DNA of 22,689 nucleotides from Botryococcus braunii (taxonomy: Eukaryota; Chlorophyta; Trebouxiophyceae): positions 493,295 to 515,983 of the forward strand of contig KV908375.1 in the NCBI GenBank assembly GCA_002005505.1. The letters are read 5' to 3'. Numbering within the stretch: position 1 is the stretch's first letter; each line of letters starts with the position of its first letter. The notes under the pieces are model-generated. The model saw nothing but the letters and a program-made list of their open reading frames with translations. It had not been told where the DNA came from and made no database searches. A program made the position numbers and the translations under genes. Shown piece by piece: positions 14,621 to 22,689 of the stretch.

Positions 14621-15410
14621 TTATGGACGCCTATCATATGGAGAGGTATCATAAAAGCATTTATCCCAAACTTTAGCAACTGCAGCCGTAGCGGCGTCAG
14701 AAGAGGGGCAATGCTCATTCATAGCCACAGAAAGCGCAGCTCTTCGCCGAACACATGCCATGTGTTGGCCACGGAACCCAAATTCTGCACGATTTAGCTC
14801 GTTCACGAACGAGCAATCACCGCTCAAAGATGCTGCCCGTACCTACGAACAGAAAATCAAGTCCTGCTCAATGACAAGCAGATGCGAACCTCATCATAAA
14901 AGCCGGTTTAATGAGGACAACACTATCTCACCTCACTACAAGCATGGTGTTCCAATGTGGAGAAATCCAGATTGCGTCCTCTGCAGAAGTCATATGCGTG
15001 TATGAGCTCGTGCCGTAATGCTGCATCAACTTCTGCTTGTCTTGATATTTTGTTATAGCACAGAACAACCCCTTCCGTCGCAGCGAATCCACCGGTGGCA
15101 GCTTCGGAACATTGCCGTACGACAATGAATTCAGGAGTCACTGGACAGCCTGCCTGGTTCCCAAAATAGTAGCCCAGGAAAACGCTGAATATGTGATCGC
15201 AGAGACCAGTTGAGACACCCACAACTCTTTGGCCACTAGAAAGGCATTAATGCAATGCGGATTCGTAGTTGCTGGACTAACAGGCGGATAAATATAGGTT
15301 GATACCTCCTTCATCTTCTCGAACATAAACTTTACGAAAATGTTTCTTTGGAGGGCTCGATCTTTCATTCTTTCACACTCTTCGGAAGTTACGCCCCTAA
15401 ACGTTGCCAT
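14621..15410 (-). CDS. ATP23: ATP23 mitochondrial intermembrane-space metalloprotease
   Basis: Three exons on the minus strand: 15410-15306, 15153-14932 and 14842-14621, giving 182 residues, close to plant ATP23. Introns of 152 and 89 nt run GTATCA to CCAG and GTGAG to GTAG, both phase 0. The protein starts MATFRGVTSEECERM. Residues 83-87 are HELIH, the HEXXH zinc site with Glu84 catalytic, followed by AYDFC and by HHACSE at 104-109. SGDCSFVNE starts at 116, and the end is CVRRRAALSV then CFYDTSPYDRRP. These are family hallmarks, and the C-terminus is plant-like. In yeast, Atp23 removes the propeptide of Atp6, helps assemble the ATP synthase Fo sector and degrades Ups1. Many cysteines fit oxidative import into the intermembrane space. 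No presequence is seen, as usual for this family. All key residues are present, so it is probably functional. Confidence 0.95.
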
Positions 15411-16691
15411 CTGATGTTTGTGAGACTTGACCGCAAACCAGAGCGTAAAGACGATCTCCGATCACAATCTCGTTGGGGGTCACAGACTTGGCCGTATCGC
15501 GAAGGATAACATACACGCAAGCAACTACCTCACTCAATGGCTAAAACAAGGAAAAATCAGCTGTCCCAGTCCAAAACTTCAATTGATAGAGCATGAGCAG
15601 CAACACGCGCAACATCAAGCCCGAGCGATGGAAGCCACCCTCATGCGCCTTCTACCGGAACCAGAAAGTCCACACCATACGTGACACTATGCTACAAAAC
15701 TGCTGCAAATAGACATCCAATGAAGCACTGCGTGTCGAAACACTCTCTGGTGGGCAGTTTAAGGGAATAGTATACTCTGCTCGTGTTTGCTGAACGAGAT
15801 CATCTCGACAGCCAATGTCGGTCCCACAGCTGTAGGTACCCACAGCGCGTCAAGCGGTTCCCAACTGCCACTATTGGTAGGGCCACAGCCAACAAGGCTA
15901 GGGAACAAATTTCTCCTGGATGTGTCCATGAAAGGCTCCCAAACTCTTATGTTCTGATTTGGAAGGGACTTACGAGTGTGAAATGGACACTATGGTATTC
16001 TTTGGGGTTTTCTGGGAGGCATCATGAACTGCATTCATGGAACTCTCTTGTTTAGTGCCGTCACTGGGGAAATCGTACATTTTTGTTGTCATATTTTCTG
16101 CTTTACTAATAGAAAGGTACTTCTATTTATGACCTTGTCGTTCTTTCATGATAGTCCGAAACGGACCGTTTGACAGTCATCGGCGCACCACGCTTTTCTT
16201 TCCTGATGTATTATTGTTACTAATTACTTGAACTTCTCCAGATTTCGATATCAAATAACAGCTTCTGTGCTTTCATTCCAGAAAATTCGGCGTAGTACAC
16301 CGCTTCATTTCTGTTGGATTCTCTGCGTGCATAGCCTCTGTGTTAGACAAATACCTTCGCACACGAGCCTGCTTCCTAAGCCTCCTGGAAGGTAACGTAC
16401 GGTCCAAAGAGCATTGACCTTGGTTGCGACTCCACTTAACAGTTTCGAGTTCCTTCATTTTATTTCTATGGGACAGGGAAAGTCAGCCTGAGCAACATCG
16501 AAATAAACCCAAAGTTTCTTGATTCTTTCAATCTACCTTTTGCCTGCCGTGATGGTGCGCGCCCTGTCTTTCTGGATCAGAACTACCTAGCACATGCACT
16601 ATTTCTAACCAGCACAAGCAAGGGCCTGGATGCACTCCCACGACAAGGGACAGAGGGAAGGGGAAACAGACCCTTAAGAGGGACCCAGGAG
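15411..16691. other. Intergenic stretch upstream of ATP23, no gene recognised
   Basis: This should hold the ATP23 promoter, read leftwards from 15411. If the VPS13-like gene starts nearby, it would hold that promoter too. Frames at 15427-15684 and 15783-16055 (plus) and 16273-16458 (minus) have no recognised domain. I searched for the expected chorein N-terminal exon by eye and did not find it. The ATP23 start codon has GTCTCACAAACATCAG before it on the minus strand, with no obvious core promoter element. Confidence 0.35.
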
Positions 16692-17270
<579 letters not shown>

Positions 17271-17418
17271 ACGACGCAAGGAGTGGAACTTGGACTGTTC
17301 AATGGGGTTTCTTAATGCCTCGAACTGCCCTGTGTTGGCCCGCTGATTCCAAGCAATGCCGTACTCTTCTTGCAAGCAACTACATTCATTCCAATTGGCA
17401 AGCCATTAAGTTTATCAG

Positions 17419-20197
17419 GATGAGTTTTGTAGTTCGAATTGAAACTATCACTCTTCTGCTCCCACGATGGAGTGCAAAACCCGGTGAAGTCACGCTGGAA
17501 ATCAACGGAGTTACTGTCGAAGCAACCTCACGAAGTTTTCCTGAGGTGAGCCAAAAGGTTTAGCAATGTCCAAGGGCATAGACGCACCGGGAATCTGTTT
17601 GCTGACAATGATGGTATTTATACTGCATGATAAATGATGAATTAGATACGGCTGTTTCCAGGCCATATCAGAATATCAGTATGAGACCCGGCTGAAATCT
17701 CAGACCCAAAGGAATCGACAAGCAAAACTACAGTTGCTTGATGCCATCCTTTTTGGACGGAAAGCGGCTGCTTCACCCAGGCTACCATTTTTGCGAAAGG
17801 CAGTTGTCTGGGCTGCACTCCAAATTGCTCACGGGGCATACCTCAAGATCACTGATGTCCATATCAAGCTTAGTGCCGCTTGCAATGGGACTCACGAGAA
17901 TGCTAATTTCACACAAAATAGCATGGCAGGACACAAAGATGATATACAAGAGGTTGCAGCAGTTTTGGTGACAGTGGGTGAAGTAATTGTCAGCTTTTGC
18001 CTGAAGCCTGAGCCCCAGACTCCAAGGCCGGGGTTTTTGACAGTTCAGTCGATATGCAAATTGCATGGCATGAATCTTTCAACGTGCTCAGGTATGAAAA
18101 TCGTGGGAAGAGTTTTGGTTAGACTTGGTGCTTATTTCTCACCGGAGTCACATCCTCAGCAGTCCCACCGATACTACTGATGGGTCTTGAGGATGTCACA
18201 TTTTGAAAACCATTCCTTGAGAATGATACCGGTGCAGGAAACTGGAAGGGGGAAAGCCAAGTTCTTGTTCCCATTGTGCAAAGGTGGAATGCCTCTTGCA
18301 CAGTGGAATGGACATCACAAGTCCTGGGATTTATGCCTGTGAATGGGAGCCAATCGAAGATACATTTGTCAGCATTTGCCCACGCGCTTCTGTTGACTCT
18401 TGATCCAGAATGTACAAAAGAACTACTGCAGCTCCTGTCTTGCATTATACAATACTATAAATTCTTCAGGTTCCGGGAGCATCGCCCACAGGTACCAGTC
18501 CTTTCCGCGCAACTCGAACAGACAGTGAACATTAATATGTGAGGGATGATATACTATCAACCAGGCTCCAGACACACAGGGTGTGGCACTTCACTAATAG
18601 ACACGGAAGGGCAAGGACGCTACAGGTCATCAGATCTGTAGATCTGCAGATCTGCTGATGCTGGTGTTTTGCCCAGTCACTGTCTACTCCCTTGACATGC
18701 TTGGCAACGCGCCTTGTTTTCAGCATAAGAAGGCAAACCATGGGGCTGGGGTAGGGGGGAGAGCCCGGAAATGGAAAGCAAGTCTTGGCTGTTGAGGGTG
18801 GCTATGGGAGCCCCCATCAACATCTTTGAATCCCGGCAGCTTCTCTCTTAACTGCCTTGTTCGTCCTTTACACGACACAAGGAGGGTTGAAATCAGAAAC
18901 AGACAAGGCGTAAAAGTGTAATACAAATGGACATGGCGGGATGCCAACAAAGCAGCTCTAAGGCATATTTGCATATTGAGGGCAGCATAAACTCTGTTGG
19001 CTTGTCAGGCTTTTTGGTGGTGGTTGCAGGTATCAGTTGTAAGAGCGCCTCAGTTGTGGTGGCGGCATGCGGGACATGCGGTGCTTCGAGAAATTTCCGA
19101 GCGTAAAGCGGACCAAGCTGGGAGATTGAAAATAAGCTTCAAAGAAAGGAGCAGATATATAGCACAGTATCAGGAACACATACGCTGGTCCAACCGACCT
19201 AGAATTTTCCTTTGGTTCCCTCAGTACCTGCTCCACAGGCACAGCCTCTTGAAAGCTGAGGAGTATCTTGACATCTCACAGATTGCGGTCTGTCGCTGGT
19301 GGGCACTTGCTCGCTTGACGTGTCCCAATGCCAAGGTGAGCATTCAAATTCATGGAGTGCTAGCAAGCAACAAAATGCGAAAGTAGTCGAAGCTTGACAT
19401 GCTACTGGTGCCGTCGCAGAAGAGTGCAAAAAAGAATCTTCCAGAACAGATACCAAGGCTTCTTGACGCAGTGATGCGCATTGCCAATTTGAATGCAACA
19501 TCCCTTCAAAGGCATGCATCTGCCCGAGCCAATCTTGCAGTGGAATTGTCTTGCCCGAAGATTGCTGTCTCACTGCTCGGGAGCTATCCATTCCACCCAG
19601 GGGATGATGCCTTGCACATGGCCGTGGAATCCCTCACGGCAAAGTTGCATCTGAAGGAGGAAAGAGGACAGGCAAACATGCTTGATCTGCAGGTGCAGAT
19701 TAGACCACCATCTGGCATTGGTGTTGTGTAATGAACATCAAAATGCATGTTCTTTTGCAAAGTCAGTGTCTTGTGAGGGCTTGACTTTGATGAGCTGGTG
19801 GCTTTGTGAGGGCTTGGGCTCTGGACGTGCAACGGTGCATTTGTAATTTGCCTGATTGAGTATGAGGTTCCCACCAGTCTTAGAGGGTTGCTTTGCCTGG
19901 GACAATGCAGATTTCTTCGTCCCGCTTGCTTATCACCTTTGATGGTGATGCACGAGGCCCCATGGGCCTTGACAGTGCCCCAAGCGTCAGAGCTGCTATC
20001 CGAGAGCAGCCTCCTATCGTCATGTGTCCCAATCACAGGGGTTTAAGAGGTACAGGGCAGAAGTTCCTGGAGGCCAGCTTCGTGATGCCCATGCTCTCTA
20101 TTCTTGGTCAGCCGAAGGTACTGAGTCATTTCCAGCCCCTCACCGGCCCCTTCCCCTGCGGCCAGGGGGAGCAGGGTGGATGTTCGGATGTTTTCAA

Positions 20198-20254
<57 letters not shown>

Positions 20255-22116
20255 CGCGCGCGCGTGTGCGCGCTCGCGCGTTTTTCCCTTTGTTCTGAGT
20301 GGTTACATCTCGCTCCTTTACTCATTCGTTTAACACTTGGTCTCATCGGTGCAGCTATCTGTTTTGGTGGCGCCAGTAGACATAGTTTGCTCTGAAGGAG
20401 CTTTCCTTCACGGGCTCCATTTTCTTGAAGCCGCTGGGTCCACACAGCGCACCACCATCAAGGCGGATGGACTTCACCTCGTTGGGGCTAATTGCAGATC
20501 TCCTCAGAACTCTCCAGCGTCCAAATGCAATATTGAGGTAAACGTTGGCATCAATATTGGGTTGTATGGAAGTTGGCATCCAGGAAAACACATTGTACAT
20601 GCGCATTGAAATCGAAATTAATATGTACTGGTGACTGTGTTTCATTGAGTGGCACCCAGGAAAACACACTGTACATGCGCATTGAGATCCAATTTAAGAT
20701 GTAGACTGATGTAGTGTTTCAACGGTGTGGCACCGAGTGGCACCCTCATCTGCAGCATTCTTGAATTTTAACAGACGTAGTCTGAATCTTGGACAGGCTC
20801 AGCTGGGCGACATCCGCATATTTTTGCCATCTGCAGACTGCTCTCTGCAAGGGGCCGATCCTATGAGAAGTACCATGGTCAGTGACCCCTTGGATGTACA
20901 GAGACGGTCCCTGGAGTCCATTCCAGATTTGAGACCCGAAGAGAAGGAAGGAGCTAATGCACCATGGCTTGTTCTGGTGATTGAGGCACTCTCTGTCACA
21001 TCAACCCAAGATCATGATAATTTGACTGGACACCAGAGCAAGGTGGACGATACAGGTGTGTCTTCAGGCGCATACTGGATGTAGATGCGTTTGGTTTGTG
21101 TGCGGCTTTGTCTTGAGTCTGACGGAGGTGTTGTGTCACGGCGGATATCTAAGCAGCAAAATCATCATGGGTATGGAAGGGATCCATTCAGAGGAAGCTC
21201 TCTCTCAATGAAGGCCACATACGCGCTAATTATACTCCTTACAGAACTTTTTCGATGCCTGTTAATGGACATGCAACTGACGGAACCAGGCATGCCTCAG
21301 TCAACAGAAAATCCAGCTTCATAAAGAGCGTCCTACCATATCACAGGCTGGAGGTAAGTATGACCTCGTAAGGGACTTCACCCCTTTCTGATCACGCCAT
21401 CCGCTTGAAATCACGTATTGAAGACCCAGCAACAGTCATACGTATCAGTCAGTATATACTGACAGTCCTGCCAACTTACCTTTCAACTGGTTTACAAACG
21501 CTTTCTATCAAAGGGGTAGGAGATACCTGTGTCTAGTAGTTTAAACTTGAGCAAGGCTTCATTTTATCAAGTTACTGATACATTTTTTGAGTGTGCAGAT
21601 GAAGACTACTGTTCAGGCATATCTGGGCAGCATGCATTGGGGCCATGATGGAATAGATGCAGAGCACACATCATATTTTTTAGACCCTGTCCAAATTGGA
21701 GTTGCTTGCAAGTCCTTCGTGAGTGTCAAGGAAAACACTCACAGGTGATTGGCCTATAGCTCGTTCGTATTCAGGAAGTTTCTGCGTACTTGATCAGCGT
21801 GCTGTTGAGGTTCCCAATTTGTCCAGGATTTGGACATTTTGCTGTTGTCCCATCCAAGGTGCTGTAGGGTCAATGTATACGAGATTTGACCCGATCACTT
21901 GTGAGTTCGTGAGTCCAGCGAGCAGCACCATGCATAAGTCCGCGAGTGTGACTCCTCAGGCCGAAGCTTGAAATTGAGTGCATAACTTCCGACATCCGGG
22001 TGGCAGTGTCCCAATATAATAAGCGAGAGCTACACAGCCTCGCGCTTCATGTACAAGAGAGCTATTTCTTGCAATGCCTGTGCAGCATCCTCACGAGAGG
22101 ACAATCAGACGCCACG
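17419..22116 (+). CDS. VPS13-type bridge-like lipid-transfer protein, N-terminal part
   Basis: Phase-matched exons: ~17433-17545, 17662-18091, 18238-18491, 19030-19335, 19420-19692, 19911-20117, 20355-20537, ~20797-21042, ~21118-21170, 21245-21353, 21599-21718 and 21960-22116. One or more exons between 21719 and 21959 are unclear. About 800 residues are covered. The first exon (RIETITLLLPRWSAKPGEV) fits the chorein beta-strand region. The second has a charged helix then LQIAHGAYLKITDVHIKLS, as in VPS13. The fourth starts APQLWWRHAGHAVLREI and continues with a charged ISFKERSRYIAQY segment; this WW-x-YA-like motif with a following Arg-rich helix is typical of VPS13. Later exons alternate strands and loops (LGDIRIFLPS, SDIRVAVSQYNKRELHSL). 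VPS13 proteins form a hydrophobic groove moving lipids between membranes at contact sites. The extreme N-terminus is not found and the C-terminal two thirds lie beyond the window. Confidence 0.8.
18628..18660. repeat. Near-palindrome with three AGATCTG repeats
   Basis: CATCAG at one end mirrors CTGATG at the other, enclosing three tandem copies of AGATCTG(T/C). The segment can fold as an imperfect hairpin on either strand. It lies in the intron 18492-19029 of the VPS13-like gene. Confidence 0.8.
20202..20280 (+). repeat. Compound (TG)n-(CG)n microsatellite within an intron
   Basis: About 45 bp of TG passes directly into CG repeats and then CGCGTGTGCGCGCTCGCGCG. It lies in the intron 20118-20354 of the VPS13-like gene, about 75 bp before the acceptor at 20354. 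The TG-to-CG order is the same as at 13390-13466. Confidence 0.93.
20575..20740 (+). repeat. 76-bp direct repeat, two copies plus a fragment
   Basis: The unit from 20575 (GGCATCCAGGAAAACACATT then GTACATGCGCATTGA) recurs from 20651 with few changes. A third truncated copy of the GTGTTTCA...GGCACC end appears near 20715-20740. It lies in the intron 20538-20796 of the VPS13-like gene. Confidence 0.88.
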
Positions 22117-22197
22117 GTAGGAGATCCTGCAATCCGTGTCTCTATGCGGAATTGGGCAGAAACGCATGCATGGATACCCCGCCCCTCTCAAACACAG

Positions 22198-22283
22198 TCT
22201 CTCTCTCCCTCTCTCTCTCCCTCCCTCCTCCCCCACCCCCCCCTCTCTCCCCCCCCCTCTCTCTCTCTCTCTCTCTCTTCTCT

Positions 22284-22376
<93 letters not shown>

Positions 22377-22689
22377 CCTCTCTCTCCTCCTCTCTCTCTC
22401 TCCCTCCCTCCCCCCCCCCCCCCCCCCCCCCCTCCTCCCTCTCTCTCTCTCCTCTCCTCTCCTCTCTCCTCTCTCTCTCTCCCTCTCTCCCTCTCCTCTC
22501 CTCTCTCTCTCCTCTCTCTCTCTCTCCTCTCTCTCTCCCTCTCTCTCTCTCCTCTTCTCTCTCCTCTCTCTCTCCCTCCTCCCTCTCCCCCCCCCCCTCT
22601 CCCCCTCCTCCCCCCCCCCCTCTCCCCTCCTCTCCTCTCTCTCCTCTCTCCTCTCCTCTCTCTCCTCTCTCTCTCCTCCTCTTCTCTCC
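22198..22689 (+). repeat. CT/CCT/C-rich pyrimidine tract reaching the window edge
   Basis: About 490 bp of nearly pure pyrimidine: CT repeats, CCCT blocks, a C run of about 23 at 22409-22431, then mixed CTCTCC repeats. It follows the VPS13-like exon ending at 22116 and probably lies in the next intron. Its true length is unknown because it runs off the window. Confidence 0.93.

Noticed and set aside
14417..15005. Plus-strand frames at 14417-14797 and 14760-15005
   Set aside because: They lie opposite the ATP23 exons on the minus strand and have no protein character of their own.

Overview
This is a nuclear eukaryotic window. The genes recognised are split by GT-AG introns, and the space between exons is filled with very long microsatellites and several minisatellites. 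The green lineage is suggested by an ATP23 protease whose C-terminus follows the plant form (CVRRR, then a W-x(3)-C-x(2)-D-T-x-P-x-D-R-x-P ending). A repeat-rich streptophyte alga such as a charophyte would fit, but the species is an inference. No bacterial operon, CRISPR array, tRNA, rRNA or intact transposon was seen.

Layout. 1-2300: no gene recognised; holds a G run, a (TTC)n tract, a 28-bp minisatellite and a G-rich GGGA tract. 2310-2793 (+): a three-exon gene for a small protein with an acidic, lysine-rich tail, possibly a GON7-like KEOPS subunit. 3109-4202: coding-like fragments, including a hydrophobic stretch, without a firm gene model. 5440-6234 (+): a phase-consistent run of exons of an unrecognised protein. 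6384-10424 (+): the best-supported unrecognised gene, five exons with one predicted membrane helix, whose first intron carries about 1.3 kb of TG, AG and GGGA repeats. 10425-14620: mostly no genes, with a diverged 94-bp duplication, a compound TG/CG microsatellite and a few short exon-like stretches. 14621-15410 (-): complete three-exon ATP23. 17419-22116 (+): N-terminal part of a VPS13-type bridge-like lipid-transfer protein, about a dozen exons that continue past the window. 22198-22689: a CT-rich tract running off the end.

The genes do not form an obvious functional unit. ATP23 acts in the mitochondrial intermembrane space, VPS13 proteins move lipids at membrane contact sites, and the GON7-like candidate would belong to tRNA t6A synthesis. 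ATP23 and the VPS13-like gene are divergently oriented. The strongest evidence throughout is that reading frames rejoin at splice sites with matching phase and the joined proteins match known families. I did not find a convincing new biological system. The most useful points are the reconstructed gene models, the unidentified five-exon gene and the repeat architecture.
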